Under the pieces are notes generated by a model, which saw nothing but the letters and a program-made list of their open reading frames with translations, did not search any database and had not been told where the DNA came from. Position numbers and translations under genes: made by a program. A stretch of 64,000 nucleotides of DNA from Ruania rhizosphaerae (lineage in GTDB: Bacteria > Actinomycetota > Actinomycetes > Actinomycetales > Beutenbergiaceae), in assembly GCF_009805705.1 (NCBI RefSeq), contig NZ_VSMB01000012.1, positions 62,001-126,000 of the forward strand, given 5' to 3'. Positions 35,173 to 45,809 of this stretch are shown piece by piece (the first letter of the stretch is position 1; each line of letters starts with the position of its first letter).

Positions 35173-35457
35173 TCAGGAACCGGACCCGCGGTCAAGGTGC
35201 CCCAGGTCCCGTCCGGGGGCGATCCGGTCCCGGACGGCCCGTTTCAGGTCGGCGATGTCCGGGAAGCCTCCATCGCGCTTGCGGTTCCAGACGTGCTCAC
35301 CGTCGACGTCGATCCGGAAGACGCCGCCGGTTGTCGGCACCAGCACCATCTCGCCGATCTCGTCAGCGAAGGTGGTCAGCAGCTCCCCGGCATACCACTG
35401 CCCGCGCAGCAACCACTGGCACCGGGTGCAGTAGGTGATCACGATCCGTGGGGACAT
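35173..35457 (-). CDS. SelT/SelW/SelH (Rdx) family selenoprotein-like protein
   Basis: 94 residues from ATG 35457 (MSPRIVITYCTRCQWLLRGQ). The CTRC motif corresponds to the CxxU/CxxC redox site of the Rdx family, with Cys in place of selenocysteine, and ELLTTFADEIGEMVLVPTTG plus GGVFRIDVDGEHVWNRKRDG are typical. A thioredoxin-like fold protein of unknown partner. It is divergent from the flotillin gene and 47 bases from parA; together they interrupt the usual parA-xerD neighbourhood. Confidence 0.88.
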   Translation of the reverse strand: MSPRIVITYCTRCQWLLRGQWYAGELLTTFADEIGEMVLVPTTGGVFRIDVDGEHVWNRKRDGGFPDIADLKRAVRDRIAPGRDLGHLDRGSGS

Positions 35458-35538
35458 GTGCCCATGCTTGCAGAGACCGCACCCGACCACCACGCTGATA
35501 GCGTCGCTCGTACGTTCTGCTACAGGAGGGGGAACTCG

Positions 35539-37002
35539 ATGGAGATCGTCGCAGGAATCGGAGCCGTCACCCTCGGCTTCATCGTCGCCATCGTCATTGT
35601 CGCGTTCGTGATCGGGCTCCTGGTCTTCCGCTCATGGGTCAAGGTCGCACGTGCGGACGAGGCTCTCGTCGTCTCCGGTGTGAAGCAGAAGGGTGCCGAC
35701 GGCGAGCCGGCGAGCTCGGTGCGCGTGGTCGTCAACGGACGAGCCGTCGTCAACCCGATGACGCAACGCCACGAGGTGATCTCGTTGCGCTCACGGCAGG
35801 TCACCATGAACGCCGAGGCGCAGTCGGAGGACGGCGTGACCCTCGATGTGGAGGCCGTGGCGATCGTGAAGATCGGCTCGGACCCGGCCTACGTGAAGCG
35901 GGCGGCCGAACGATTCGCCTCCCAGGACTCCGCCATCGAGGTCTTCACCACTGAGCAGCTCGAGGGTGCGCTGCGCGGCGTGGTCGCGAAGCTACCGGTG
36001 ATCGATCTGATGCGGGACCGCAAGCGGTTCTCCGAGCAGATCGCCACCGACGTCTCGATCGAGTTGGAGGAGCAGGGGCTCATCCTCGACTCCTTCCAGA
36101 TCAAGGGGATCACCGACGATGTCGGCTACATCGAGTCGCTGGGTGCACCGGAGATCCAATCGAAACGTCAGGCCGCCGAGATCGCGAAGACCAACGCCGA
36201 GCGCGCCGTCCGGCAGCAGCAGATCACGAACGAGGAAGCCAACCTCGTCGAGCAGACCGAGTACGACAAGAACCTCGCTTCCTCCAAGTCGGAGGTGGGC
36301 CGGGCGAACGCCCAGGCGCTCCAGGCCGAAGCGCTCGCCAAAGCCGAGGCGGAGCAGCAGGTGCTCAAGCAGGAGGCCGAGAACACCCAGGCACGGCTGG
36401 ACTCCGAGGTGAAGCGGGTCGCCGACGCCGACCTCTACCGCGCCTCCAAGGACGCCGACGCAGACGCCTACCGCGTCACCAAGCAGGCCGAGGCACAGGC
36501 CGCCATCGCAGCGCGCGAAGCGGAGGCGACACGGGTACGCGCCGACGCTGACGCCGAGGCCACCCGGCTCGAGGGTGAGGCTCGCGGGCAGTCCATCCGT
36601 GCCGAGGCCGAGGCACTGGCCACGCACCAGGAGGCGCTGCTGATGCAGCGGGTCGTGGATGCCCTCCCCGGTCTCATGGCGGAGTTCGCCAAGGGCTACG
36701 CCACGATCGGCGAGGTGACGGTGGTCAGCAATGGCGGATCGGACTCCGGAGCCAGCGGGGTACTCGCGAACGAGAGCGCCGTGGCGATGCGAGGTGTCTT
36801 CGACTCCGTACGCGCCGCCACCGGAGTCGATCTCGGCGAGGTGATCCAGGGCCGGGCCGTGGGCCGTGCATTCGCCGACGGCGCTCACGCCGGGGACTCT
36901 GCGCACACCGAGGACTCCGCGCGCGACGACGACCCTGGGACTCGCGGCTCGGACTCCCCCAGCGCGCCGGCCGATGACAGGCCGAGCGATCAGGAGCGCT
37001 GA
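35539..37002 (+). CDS. Flotillin-like SPFH domain protein
   Basis: 487 residues from ATG 35539; AGGAGG at 35524-35529. N-terminal membrane segment (GAVTLGFIVAIVIVAFVIGL), SPFH/PHB domain about 40-230 (NPMTQRHEVISLRSRQVTMN, then EVFTTEQLEGALRGVVAKLP, LEEQGLILDSFQIKGITDDV), and a long alanine/glutamate heptad-rich coiled coil about 230-400 (QVLKQEAENTQARLDSEVKR). The tail is Ser/Asp/Pro-rich. Flotillins scaffold membrane microdomains. Forward gene in an otherwise reverse block, 81 bases from the divergent SelW-like gene. Confidence 0.95.
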   Translation: MEIVAGIGAVTLGFIVAIVIVAFVIGLLVFRSWVKVARADEALVVSGVKQKGADGEPASSVRVVVNGRAVVNPMTQRHEVISLRSRQVTMNAEAQSEDGVTLDVEAVAIVKIGSDPAYVKRAAERFASQDSAIEVFTTEQLEGALRGVVAKLPVIDLMRDRKRFSEQIATDVSIELEEQGLILDSFQIKGITDDVGYIESLGAPEIQSKRQAAEIAKTNAERAVRQQQITNEEANLVEQTEYDKNLASSKSEVGRANAQALQAEALAKAEAEQQVLKQEAENTQARLDSEVKRVADADLYRASKDADADAYRVTKQAEAQAAIAAREAEATRVRADADAEATRLEGEARGQSIRAEAEALATHQEALLMQRVVDALPGLMAEFAKGYATIGEVTVVSNGGSDSGASGVLANESAVAMRGVFDSVRAATGVDLGEVIQGRAVGRAFADGAHAGDSAHTEDSARDDDPGTRGSDSPSAPADDRPSDQER

Positions 37003-37070
37003 GCCCCTTCCCCCAGGGGCCGAACATTCGACCCCTTCTCCCCCGTGACCCTGACTTTCGGACCCGCGGC

Positions 37071-38030
37071 TCACTCCCGCGCGCGTGGGTGACTGGCGGT
37101 GTAGACCTCTCTCAGGGTGTCAGGCGTGACCAGGGTGTAGATCTGGGTGGTGGTCACCGAGGCGTGGCCGAGCAGCTCCTGCACGACGCGCACGTCCGCT
37201 CCACCATTCAGCAGATGAGTGGCGTAGGAGTGACGCAGCGTGTGCGGGGAGATGTGTGCCTGCACTCCCCCACGTTCGGCGGCTGCCTGCAGGACCGCCC
37301 ATGCACTCTGGCGGCTGAGGGGATTCCCTCGCTGATTCAGGAACACCTTCGCCGACCCACGGCCCGACTGTGCCAGAACCGGCCTCGCCCGGACGAGGTA
37401 GGCCTCGAGAGCTTCCACCGCATAGCGCCCCATCGGCACGACGCGCTCCTTGCGCCCCTTGCCGAACAACCGCAGCGAGGGTGTGGAGCGATCGAGGTCG
37501 ACATCGTCGACGTCGAGGCCGACAGCCTCGGAGATGCGGGCACCGGTGCCGTAGAGCACCTCGACCAAGGCCCGGTCCCGCAGCCCCAGCACTCCCTCCG
37601 CCATCGACGCACCGGACAGCAGTTTGTCCACCTCGTCCACCGAGATCGCTTTCGGCAGGCGTTTCACTCCCGACGGCGGGCGCACGGTCGCGGCCGGGTC
37701 ATGGTCGGTCCGGCCCTCCAGCGTGGCGAAGCGGTGCCAGCCGCGGACGGCCACGACCGCTCGGGACGTCGACGCCGCCGACAGCGGGTGGCCACCATCG
37801 GATCCGGTCCGCAACGCCTCGACGTAGTCGGTCACGTCCGCCTCGGTCACCTCGGCGACGTGACGGCGCTGCCGCGACGTCAGGAACGCCGCGTACCGGG
37901 TCAAGTCCCGACGGTAGGCGGCGAGGGTGTGCTCGGACAGCCCGCGCTCCACACCCAGGTGTGCCAGATACTCCCGCAGCTCAGCCCGGAACGGAGCAGG
38001 CTCAGTTCGTGACGGCTGGGATGCGGACAT
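37071..38030 (-). CDS. xerD: Site-specific tyrosine recombinase XerD
   Basis: 319 residues. N-terminal SAM-like arm-binding domain ([20 protein letters not shown]) and catalytic domain with all six residues: R165 ([17 protein letters not shown]), K191, H263 and R266 ([20 protein letters not shown]), H289 and nucleophile Y298 ([12 protein letters not shown]). With XerC it resolves chromosome dimers at dif. In the conserved xerD-parA-scpAB neighbourhood, here split by flotillin. Ends 4 bases past the ctaB stop, same strand. Confidence 0.95.
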   Translation of the reverse strand: MSASQPSRTEPAPFRAELREYLAHLGVERGLSEHTLAAYRRDLTRYAAFLTSRQRRHVAEVTEADVTDYVEALRTGSDGGHPLSAASTSRAVVAVRGWHRFATLEGRTDHDPAATVRPPSGVKRLPKAISVDEVDKLLSGASMAEGVLGLRDRALVEVLYGTGARISEAVGLDVDDVDLDRSTPSLRLFGKGRKERVVPMGRYAVEALEAYLVRARPVLAQSGRGSAKVFLNQRGNPLSRQSAWAVLQAAAERGGVQAHISPHTLRHSYATHLLNGGADVRVVQELLGHASVTTTQIYTLVTPDTLREVYTASHPRARE

Positions 38031-38034
38031 CGTC

Positions 38035-38994
38035 TCAGAACGGAAGGAACGGATCGATCGAGATGGCGACGAACACCAGTGTCAGGTAAGTGATCGAGGC
38101 GTGGAAGACCTTCATCGCCCCGAGCTTGCGGGCGTTGCCGGCCACCGCACGCCGATACAGCGCCACACATGCCCCCCCGAACCAGGCGCCGGAGGCGACC
38201 GCAGCGATCGAGTAGAGCCACCCCATGCCGGCCACGGGGATCAGCGCGAGCGAGCACGCGACCATCGCCACGCAGTAGCCGATCATCTGCCGGGCCACGC
38301 GCGTGTCGGCCACCACCACGGGCAACATCGGCACTCCGGCGCTCGCGTAGTCCTGCCGGAACTTCATCGACAGCGGCCAGTAGTGCGGCGGAGTCCAGAA
38401 GAAGATGATCCCGAACAACAGCAGCGGCGCCCAGTCGAGGCTGCCAGTGACGGCGGCCCAGCCGATCAGTACCGGCATGCAGCCCGCCGCGCCACCCCAG
38501 ACGATGTTCTGGGAGGTATGCCGCTTGAGCAGCATCGTGTATCCGACCGTGTACATGAGATTGGCTGCCAATGCGAGGACAGCGGCGACCCAGTTGACCG
38601 TCAGCCACAGCCACACCACCGAGAACGCGCCGAGCGCAAGGCCGAACATCAGTCCGGCGCGTGGGGTGATCTCACCGGTCACCAGGGGTCGGTTCTTCGT
38701 CCGGTTCATGACGGCGTCGATGTCCCGGTCGTAGACCATGTTCAGTGTGTTCGCCGAACCGGCGGCCGCGCTCCCACCGACCAGGGTGGCGACGATCAGC
38801 CACCACGAGGGGAAGCCGCCCTGGGCGAGGATCATGGTCGGGACGGTGGTGATGAGCAGCAGCTCGATCACCCGAGGCTTCGTCAACGCAACATAGGCGC
38901 GCACGCGATCACGGACACGGCTGCCCTCGGCGGCCCTTCCGACTCTCGGTCGGTCAGGGGCGCTCAGGTCGGCAGGAGACGGGGCATCGGGCAC
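38035..38994 (-). CDS. ctaB: Protohaem IX farnesyltransferase (haem O synthase)
   Basis: 319 residues. UbiA-family prenyltransferase with about nine helices; the prenyl-diphosphate motif is [20 protein letters not shown] (NxxxD..DxxxN) then RPLVTGEI, and [20 protein letters not shown] is the second conserved loop. Adds farnesyl to haem b to make haem O for cytochrome oxidase. Divergent from tkt, as usual in Actinobacteria. No ctaA is visible within the window. Confidence 0.95.
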   Translation of the reverse strand: MPDAPSPADLSAPDRPRVGRAAEGSRVRDRVRAYVALTKPRVIELLLITTVPTMILAQGGFPSWWLIVATLVGGSAAAGSANTLNMVYDRDIDAVMNRTKNRPLVTGEITPRAGLMFGLALGAFSVVWLWLTVNWVAAVLALAANLMYTVGYTMLLKRHTSQNIVWGGAAGCMPVLIGWAAVTGSLDWAPLLLFGIIFFWTPPHYWPLSMKFRQDYASAGVPMLPVVVADTRVARQMIGYCVAMVACSLALIPVAGMGWLYSIAAVASGAWFGGACVALYRRAVAGNARKLGAMKVFHASITYLTLVFVAISIDPFLPF

Positions 38995-39228
38995 GAGGCA
39001 GCGGGTCTTTCGGTCGAGGTCGGGCGAGGCGCGCGCGGTCCGGGCAGGTCACTGCCCTGCTGCCAGTCTAGGCGCTTGGTCTCCCCAGGTGGTCCAGAGG
39101 GCGGATGAGCGGCCCGGGCGGGGTGCGGATTGAGTACGCTCGGACATGGAGCCGGCCCCGTGCGGACCGACGCAAGACCACGCCCCAGTATGTTCGCACC
39201 GACTGCGGACGAGAGAGATGAGGTCCAG
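38995..39228. other. Divergent intergenic region of ctaB and tkt
   Basis: A 234-base region. Possible operator: GGGCAG-GTCA-CTGCCC (39042-39057), a 6-4-6 inverted repeat. Possible tkt starts at 39190 (ATG) and 39229 (TTG with GAGG upstream) lie at its edge. No other gene seen. Confidence 0.4.
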
Positions 39229-41355
39229 TTGAACGCCCCCGCCCCCCAGTCAGGAACCGTCGGTTGGAACGAACTGGACGCGAAGGCGGTCGACACCGTC
39301 CGCGTCCTCGCCGCCGATGCGGTTGAGAAGTGCGGCAGCGGCCACCCCGGTACAGCGATCTCGCTGGCCCCCGCCGCGTACCTGCTGTACCAGAACGTCA
39401 TGAAGCTCGACCCCGCCGACCCGGACTGGCTCGGACGTGATCGCTTCGTCCTCTCCGCCGGTCACTCCTCACTCACCCTGTACATCCAGTTGTATCTGGC
39501 CGGATACGGCCTCGAGCTCGAGGACATCGCCGCGCTGCGCACGTGGAACTCTCTCACTCCGGGCCACCCCGAGGTCGGGCACACCAAGGGCGTGGAGACC
39601 ACGACCGGTCCTCTCGGACAAGGTGTGGCGACAGCAGTCGGTATGGCGATGGCGCAGCGCCGGGTCCGTGGCCTGCTCGACCCGGACGCTCCCGCCGGGA
39701 CGTCTCCGTTCGACCACCACGTCTATGTGATCGCCTCCGACGGTGACCTGCAGGAGGGTGTCAGCGGCGAGGCCTCGTCCCTCGCCGGCACCCAGGAACT
39801 GGGCAACCTGGTCGTCATCTGGGACGACAACCACATCTCCATCGAAGGTGACACCGACGTCGCGTTCACCGAGGACGTCGTCCAGCGCTACGACGCCTAC
39901 GGCTGGCATACTCGGCGGGTCGACTGGACCGGCGAGGACGGCTACGTCGAGGACGTCGACGCTCTCGCTGCCGCGATCGAGGAAGCCAAGCAGGTCACCG
40001 ATCGCCCCTCGTTCATCGCTCTGCGCACGATCATCGCCTGGCCCTCTCCCGGCAAGCAGGGAAGCCACGACTCGCACGGGGCCAAGCTGGGCACCGACGA
40101 GGTGCGAGCACTCAAGGAGGTCCTCGGATTCGACCCCGGCCAGGACTTCGCCGTCGACCCCGAGGTGCTTGCCCACACCCGCAAGGTCGGCGAACGTGGG
40201 GCAGCCGCGCACACACAGTGGGACGAGCAGGTCGCCACCTGGGCGGCAGCGAACCCCGAGCGCGCACAGCTGCTCGAACGTCTGCGAACCCACACCCTTC
40301 CCGAGGGCTGGGAACAGGGGCTGCCCACCTTCGTGGCCGGCGAGGCGCTCGCCACCCGCGCCGCCTCGGGCAAGGTACTCGGCGCACTGGCGCCCGTACT
40401 GCCGGAACTCTGGGGTGGTTCGGCTGACCTGGCCGGCTCGAACAACACCACCATGAAGGGCGAGCCCTCCTTCATCCCGGCCCATCGCTCCACCGAGGAG
40501 TTCGAGGGCAACCCCTATGGCCGGACGCTGCACTTCGGCATCCGTGAGCATGCCATGGGTGCGATCGTGAACGGGATCGCCCTGGACGGCCTCACCCGCC
40601 CGTACGGTGGCACGTTCTTCACCTTCAGCGACTACATGCGCGGCGCCGTCCGGCTCTCGGCGGTCATGCAGGCGCCGTCCATCTTCGTCTGGACCCACGA
40701 CTCGATCGGCCTGGGTGAGGACGGACCCACCCACCAGCCTGTCGAACACCTCGCGGCGTGCCGTGCGATCCCGGGTCTAGCTGTGGTCCGCCCCGCCGAC
40801 GCCAACGAGACCGCCGCGGCGTGGCAGGCCGTACTGGAACGTCGTGAGGGCCCAGCCGGGCTGGTCCTCACCCGACAGGGCGTACCGACGTTCCCGCGCG
40901 GCGAGGACGGGTTCTCCGACACTGCAGGAGTCGCCAAGGGTGCCTACGTGCTGTTGGAATCCTCGACGGCGGTGCCTGAGGTGATCCTCATCGGCACCGG
41001 CTCAGAGGTCCAGCTGGCTGTCGAAGCCCGCACGGCACTCGAGGCCGAGGGCATCGGCACCAGAGTCGTCTCGGCGCCGTGCCTGGAGTGGTTCGACGCC
41101 CAGGATGCCGAGTACCGCGAGTCGGTGCTGCCCGCCGCGGTGCGGGCCCGCGTCAGCGTCGAAGCCGGCATCGCCATGCCCTGGTACCGCTACCTGGGCG
41201 ACGCCGGCCGTGCGGTCTCCCTCGAGCACTACGGCGCCTCCGCGGACTACAAGACGCTGTTCACCGAATTCGGGATCACCGCCGAGGCCACGGTCGCGGC
41301 AGCCAAGGAGTCGCTGGCGGCTGTGCGGCAGTCACCGGCACCGGCAACCTCCTGA
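39229..41355 (+). CDS. tkt: Transketolase
   Basis: 708 residues from TTG 39229, which has GAGG 5 bases upstream and gives the family length; ATG 39190 is the alternative. [40 protein letters not shown], thiamine-diphosphate GDG motif [20 protein letters not shown] with [30 protein letters not shown], and [20 protein letters not shown]. Two-carbon ketol transfer in the nonoxidative pentose phosphate pathway. First gene of the tkt-tal-zwf-opcA-pgl operon. Confidence 0.95.
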   Translation: MNAPAPQSGTVGWNELDAKAVDTVRVLAADAVEKCGSGHPGTAISLAPAAYLLYQNVMKLDPADPDWLGRDRFVLSAGHSSLTLYIQLYLAGYGLELEDIAALRTWNSLTPGHPEVGHTKGVETTTGPLGQGVATAVGMAMAQRRVRGLLDPDAPAGTSPFDHHVYVIASDGDLQEGVSGEASSLAGTQELGNLVVIWDDNHISIEGDTDVAFTEDVVQRYDAYGWHTRRVDWTGEDGYVEDVDALAAAIEEAKQVTDRPSFIALRTIIAWPSPGKQGSHDSHGAKLGTDEVRALKEVLGFDPGQDFAVDPEVLAHTRKVGERGAAAHTQWDEQVATWAAANPERAQLLERLRTHTLPEGWEQGLPTFVAGEALATRAASGKVLGALAPVLPELWGGSADLAGSNNTTMKGEPSFIPAHRSTEEFEGNPYGRTLHFGIREHAMGAIVNGIALDGLTRPYGGTFFTFSDYMRGAVRLSAVMQAPSIFVWTHDSIGLGEDGPTHQPVEHLAACRAIPGLAVVRPADANETAAAWQAVLERREGPAGLVLTRQGVPTFPRGEDGFSDTAGVAKGAYVLLESSTAVPEVILIGTGSEVQLAVEARTALEAEGIGTRVVSAPCLEWFDAQDAEYRESVLPAAVRARVSVEAGIAMPWYRYLGDAGRAVSLEHYGASADYKTLFTEFGITAEATVAAAKESLAAVRQSPAPATS

Positions 41356-41436
41356 CACCTCCGGTGGGGTCGGGCAGGCCACCCCTCCCGACCCCACCGC
41401 AACCACCCCGTCACCACCCGCACCGACCGGGAGTTC

Positions 41437-42582
41437 ATGATGACCGACGCACGACCCGAGCACACGTCCACGGCCCCGTCCCCGCTCGCGGCGATCAGCC
41501 AGGCGGGCGTGTCCATCTGGCTGGATGACCTCTCGCGAGAGGCGATCTCCACAGGGGAGCTGGCGACCCTGATCGCCGAACGTCACGTGGTAGGCGTGAC
41601 GACGAACCCCACGATCTTCGCCGCCGCCCTGACCAGCGGCTCCGCCTACGACATCCAATTGCGTGACCTCGCCGACGCGGGAGCCTCCGCCGACGAGGCC
41701 GTACTCACCCTCACCACCGACGACGTCCGGGCAGCCTGTGACGTGTTCCGCCCGGTCTACGACGCGACCGGCGGTCAGGACGGGCGGGTCTCGATCGAGG
41801 TCGACCCACGGTTGGCTCATGACACCGAGGGCACCGTCGAGGCTGCGCACCGGTTGTGGAATACCGTCGATCGTCCCAACCTCTGTGTGAAGATCCCCGC
41901 GACCAAGGAGGGCTTGCCGGCCATCACGGCGGCGATCGCCGCCGGGATCAGCATCAATGTCACCCTCATCTTTAGTGTGGACCGTTATCGGGCGGTCGCG
42001 CAGGCATATGTGGACGGGCTCGAACGCGCTCACCGGGCCGGTATCGACCTGACGACGATCCGTTCGGTGGCCTCGGTCTTCCTCTCCCGGATCGATTCCA
42101 AGGTCGATGCCGCGCTCGAGCAGATCGGCACCGAGGAAGCGCTGGCGCTGCGCGGCCGCGCAGCGATCGCAGGTGCGCGCCTGTGCTATGAGGTGTTCGA
42201 GGAGATCTTCGCGACCCCGCGGTTCGCGGCTCTGGCCAATGAGGGGGCGCACCGGCAGCGGCCGCTGTGGGCCTCGACCAGCACGAAGGATCCGGACTAC
42301 CCGGACACGATGTACGTCGATGACCTGGTGGTGGCCGATGTGGTCAACACAGTCCCGCGCAAGACCCTCGACGCCGTGCACGACCACTCGCGCTCCACCG
42401 GTGCCGACACCGTTCACGGGACCTACGACGACTCCCGCCAGGTGCTGGACGCCATCGCGGGTCAGGGCGTGCCCTACGAGTCGATCCTCGCCGACCTCGA
42501 GACGGCTGGCGTCGCCTCCTTCGAGAAGAGCTGGGCGGAGCTGCTGGACACTGTGCGCACCGGCCTCGGCAACGCGGACTGA
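41437..42582 (+). CDS. tal: Transaldolase
   Basis: 381 residues from ATG 41437. Class-type long bacterial transaldolase: [56 protein letters not shown], and [20 protein letters not shown] with the Schiff-base Lys; [18 protein letters not shown] and [20 protein letters not shown] follow. Transfers dihydroxyacetone between sugar phosphates. Preceded by GGGAG; 10 bases before zwf. No pgi gene lies between, as it does in some related operons. Confidence 0.95.
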   Translation: MMTDARPEHTSTAPSPLAAISQAGVSIWLDDLSREAISTGELATLIAERHVVGVTTNPTIFAAALTSGSAYDIQLRDLADAGASADEAVLTLTTDDVRAACDVFRPVYDATGGQDGRVSIEVDPRLAHDTEGTVEAAHRLWNTVDRPNLCVKIPATKEGLPAITAAIAAGISINVTLIFSVDRYRAVAQAYVDGLERAHRAGIDLTTIRSVASVFLSRIDSKVDAALEQIGTEEALALRGRAAIAGARLCYEVFEEIFATPRFAALANEGAHRQRPLWASTSTKDPDYPDTMYVDDLVVADVVNTVPRKTLDAVHDHSRSTGADTVHGTYDDSRQVLDAIAGQGVPYESILADLETAGVASFEKSWAELLDTVRTGLGNAD

Positions 42583-42592
42583 ACGGAGAGGC

Positions 42593-44119
42593 ATGCCGAA
42601 CTCAACGAACCCGCTGCGGGATCCGGCCGATCGCCGGCTACCGCGTATCGCGGGTCCCGGTGGCCTGGTCCTCTTCGGGGTCACGGGAGACCTTGCCCGT
42701 AAGAAGCTCCTCCCCGCCGTCTACGACCTCGCCAACCGTGGCCTCCTGCCACCCGGTTTCGGACTGACCGGCTACGGTCGGCGAGACTGGGACCACGACC
42801 ACTTCCGCGGTGTCGCACGGGAGGCCGTCGAGGCCCACTGCCGTACTCCGTTCGACGAGCACGTCTGGGAGCAGCTGGCCAAGGGCTTCCGCTTCGTCCA
42901 GGGCACCTTCGACGATCCCGAGGGCTTCGCAAACCTGGCACGCACAGTGAATGAACTGGACGCCGAACGGGGAACCGGCGGCAACCACGCGTTCTACCTG
43001 TCGATCCCACCGGGCCAGTTCCCGGTGGTGTGCCAGCAGTTGTCCGAGTCCGGCCTGTCCACCCCGCAACCGGGGACGTGGCGCCGGGTGGTGATCGAGA
43101 AGCCGTTCGGCTCCGACCTGGAATCGGCCCGCGAGCTCAACGACGTCGTCGAGAAGGTGTTCCCGCCCGACGCCGTCTTCCGGATCGACCACTATCTCGG
43201 CAAGGAGACGGTGCAGAACTTGCTGGCGATGCGCTTCGCCAATCAGCTGTTCGAACCGATCTGGAACGCCAACTACGTCGACCACGTGCAGATCACGATG
43301 GCCGAGGACATCGGTATCGGCTCGCGCGCGGGTTACTACGACGGTATCGGCGCGGCCCGGGACGTGATCCAGAACCACCTGCTGCAGTTGCTGGCGCTGA
43401 CCGCGATGGAAGAGCCGGTCTCCTTCCACGCCGACGCATTGCGCACGGAGAAGGAGAAGGTGCTGTCCTCGGTGCGGCTCCCGAACGACCTGCGCCGCCA
43501 CACCGCTCGCGGCCAGTACTCGGCCGGGTGGCAGGGCGGGGAGCAGGTGCGCGGCTACCTCTCCGAGGACGGCGTGCCGGCCGACTCGATCACCGAGACC
43601 TACGCCGCTATCCGCCTCGACCTGGACACTCGCCGGTGGGCAGGCGTGCCGTTCTACCTGCGGGCGGGTAAGCGCCTCGGGCGTCGCGTCACCGAGATTG
43701 CCGTGGTCTTCAAGCGTGCGCCGCATCTGCCGTTCGACCTGAACGAGACCCAGGAGCTGGGGCAGAACGCTCTGGTGATCCGGGTCCAGCCGGACGAGGG
43801 TGTCACGATCCGGTTCGGCTCCAAGGTGCCGGGCACGGCGATGGAGGTCCGCGACGTGACGATGGACTTCGGGTACGGGCACTCCTTCACCGAATCCTCC
43901 CCCGAGGCCTACGAGCGACTGCTGCTGGACGTCCTGCTGGGCGATCCGCCGCTCTTCCCTCACCAGCGGGAGGTCGAGCTCTCCTGGGAGATCCTCGATC
44001 CCATCATCGACGCGTGGTCGACGTTCGGGCAGCCGGACCAGTACCGCGCCGGTACCTGGGGACCGGCGTCGGCGGATGAGATGCTCGCCCAGGACGGACG
44101 CACCTGGAGGCGGCCTTGA
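42593..44119 (+). CDS. zwf: Glucose-6-phosphate 1-dehydrogenase
   Basis: 508 residues from ATG 42593 with GGAGAG upstream. Coenzyme-binding VLFGVTGDLARKKLLPAVYD, substrate site VFRIDHYLGKETVQNLLAMR (Lys of EKP region in IEKPFGSDLESARELN), and IGSRAGYYDGIGAARDVIQN. Oxidises glucose-6-phosphate to 6-phosphogluconolactone with NADP. Overlaps opcA as TTGA, so the dehydrogenase, its assembly factor and lactonase are made in tight coupling. Confidence 0.96.
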   Translation: MPNSTNPLRDPADRRLPRIAGPGGLVLFGVTGDLARKKLLPAVYDLANRGLLPPGFGLTGYGRRDWDHDHFRGVAREAVEAHCRTPFDEHVWEQLAKGFRFVQGTFDDPEGFANLARTVNELDAERGTGGNHAFYLSIPPGQFPVVCQQLSESGLSTPQPGTWRRVVIEKPFGSDLESARELNDVVEKVFPPDAVFRIDHYLGKETVQNLLAMRFANQLFEPIWNANYVDHVQITMAEDIGIGSRAGYYDGIGAARDVIQNHLLQLLALTAMEEPVSFHADALRTEKEKVLSSVRLPNDLRRHTARGQYSAGWQGGEQVRGYLSEDGVPADSITETYAAIRLDLDTRRWAGVPFYLRAGKRLGRRVTEIAVVFKRAPHLPFDLNETQELGQNALVIRVQPDEGVTIRFGSKVPGTAMEVRDVTMDFGYGHSFTESSPEAYERLLLDVLLGDPPLFPHQREVELSWEILDPIIDAWSTFGQPDQYRAGTWGPASADEMLAQDGRTWRRP

Positions 44120-45045
44120 TCATCACCATGTCCGAGACGACCACGGCCGAGATCGGTGCTCGGCTGGTGGCCCTGCGAGAAGAGGGCGGGGCCGTCGCCC
44201 TGGGTCGGGTGCTCACGCTCGTGATCGTCGCCACCGGCTCCCCGGTCGGGACCGACGCTCTCATCGACGCGGCGAACCAGGCCAGCAAGGAGCACCCCTG
44301 CCGGGTGATCGTGGTCGACGCCTCCGGCGAGCACGGTGACGCCGGCCTCGACGCGGAGATCAGGATCGGTGGCGACGCCGGTGCCTCGGAGGTGGTGCTG
44401 CTGCACCCCACCGGGGACGCCCGGGCCGAGCTCGACACGCTCGTCATTCCGCTGCTGCTGCCAGATGCTCCGATCGTGGTGTGGTGGCCGGCACAGCCGC
44501 CCGAGCACCCCGGTGAGGATCCGCTTGGACGGATGGCTCAGCGGCGGATCAGCGACGTCGGTGAGTCGAGCGATGCGATCGCCCAGCTGGCGCGTCTCGG
44601 CGAGAAGTACACTCCGGGCGACACCGACCTGTCCTGGGCTCGAACGACCCTGTGGCGAGGCATCACGGCGGCGGCGATGGACGACGTCAGCTCACCGGTG
44701 CGCGCCGTGACGGTCCGCGGGGCCGGGCATCGCCCCTCCACGCACCTGTTCGCCGCCTGGCTGGCGGCAGCGTTCGAGCTGGACGTCACCCTGGTGGAGG
44801 AGCCGGATGCCACGGTGATCACGGGACTGGACATCGAACTCGCGGACGGCACCATCACGATGCGCCGCCCCGAGGGAGAGGTCGTGGTGTCCATCACTCA
44901 GCCCGGCCAGCCCGATCACCAGCTAGCCATGCCGAAACGGCCCTTGCAGGACTGCCTGATGGAGGACTTACGGCGTATGGACCCCGACGCAACCTATCAA
45001 CGTACGGTGCTGTACGGCCTGCCACGTGTGCGGGTGGCCTCGTGA
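44116..45045 (+). CDS. opcA: Glucose-6-phosphate dehydrogenase assembly protein OpcA
   Basis: 309 residues from TTG 44116, the family-typical position overlapping the zwf stop. Characteristic LREEGGAVALGRVLTLVIVA near the N-terminus, LVIPLLLPDAPIVVWWPAQP and RRISDVGESSDAIAQLARLG in the middle, ending in RMDPDATYQRTVLYGLPRV. Required for active G6PDH in Actinobacteria and cyanobacteria. Conserved between zwf and pgl; GTGA overlap with pgl. Confidence 0.94.
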   Translation: MIITMSETTTAEIGARLVALREEGGAVALGRVLTLVIVATGSPVGTDALIDAANQASKEHPCRVIVVDASGEHGDAGLDAEIRIGGDAGASEVVLLHPTGDARAELDTLVIPLLLPDAPIVVWWPAQPPEHPGEDPLGRMAQRRISDVGESSDAIAQLARLGEKYTPGDTDLSWARTTLWRGITAAAMDDVSSPVRAVTVRGAGHRPSTHLFAAWLAAAFELDVTLVEEPDATVITGLDIELADGTITMRRPEGEVVVSITQPGQPDHQLAMPKRPLQDCLMEDLRRMDPDATYQRTVLYGLPRVRVAS

Positions 45046-45809
45046 CCGGGCAGCGGGCTGTCCTGGTCCATCCCACGGCACAGGCGCTGGCGCGCGCGAC
45101 GGCTGCACGGTTGCTGCTCGCCCTCGCCGATGCCCAGGCGCTGCGGCGTCCGGTCCACCTGGCGATCGCGGGCGGGAGCGTCGGCACGCAGGTGCTCGCC
45201 GAGGTAGCGACGTCGCCGCTGCTGGAGAACGTCGACCTCACCGGGCTGCACGTGTGGTGGGTCGATGAGCGGTTCGTCCCTTGCGGCGACCCGGACCGCA
45301 ACGAGGGTCAGGCAACCGAGGCGTTGCTCGGCGAACTCGACATCCCTGCCGCGAATGTGCACAGGATGCCCACCAGCGACCATGCCAGCGATCCGGACGC
45401 CGCTGCTGCCGACTATGCCGCTGAGCTGGCTGCGTTCGCTGCCGCTTCACCTGACCGGGCTGAGCTGTCTGCTGCCGTCGGGACGCCTGAGTTCGATGTC
45501 GTGCTCCTCGGGATGGGCCCGGACGGGCATATCGCTTCCCTGTTCCCGGGCCACGGGACGGTGCGCATCACCGATCGCAGTGTCATCGGGGTATCGGACT
45601 CCCCCAAGCCACCACCGCGGCGAATCTCGCTGACGGTGCCGGCCCTCACGCATGCACGGCAGGTGTGGGTGGTCGCCGCAGGCGCCGCGAAGGCTGACGC
45701 GGTCGCGAGAGCATTGGGCGGTGCCGAACCGGACGAGGTTCCGGCAGCTGCAGCCTCAGGGCGCGATGTCACGCTGTGGCTGCTGGACGCCGAGGCGGCA
45801 GGTCAATGA
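45042..45809 (+). CDS. pgl: 6-phosphogluconolactonase
   Basis: 255 residues from GTG 45042 overlapping the opcA stop as GTGA. LAIAGGSVGTQVLAEVATSP, HVWWVDERFVPCGDPDRNEG, VLLGMGPDGHIASLFPGH and RISLTVPALTHARQVWVVAA are the DevB/Pgl-type motifs. Hydrolyses 6-phosphogluconolactone to complete the oxidative branch started by Zwf. Its stop overlaps the SRPBCC gene ATG by four bases. Confidence 0.95.
   Translation: MTGQRAVLVHPTAQALARATAARLLLALADAQALRRPVHLAIAGGSVGTQVLAEVATSPLLENVDLTGLHVWWVDERFVPCGDPDRNEGQATEALLGELDIPAANVHRMPTSDHASDPDAAAADYAAELAAFAAASPDRAELSAAVGTPEFDVVLLGMGPDGHIASLFPGHGTVRITDRSVIGVSDSPKPPPRRISLTVPALTHARQVWVVAAGAAKADAVARALGGAEPDEVPAAAASGRDVTLWLLDAEAAGQ

Noticed and set aside
39469-40749. 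Long reverse open frame opposite transketolase
   Set aside because: Shadow of tkt, caused by GC-rich third positions; no family signal.
42638-43963. Long reverse open frame opposite zwf
   Set aside because: Antisense shadow of a complete G6PDH gene.
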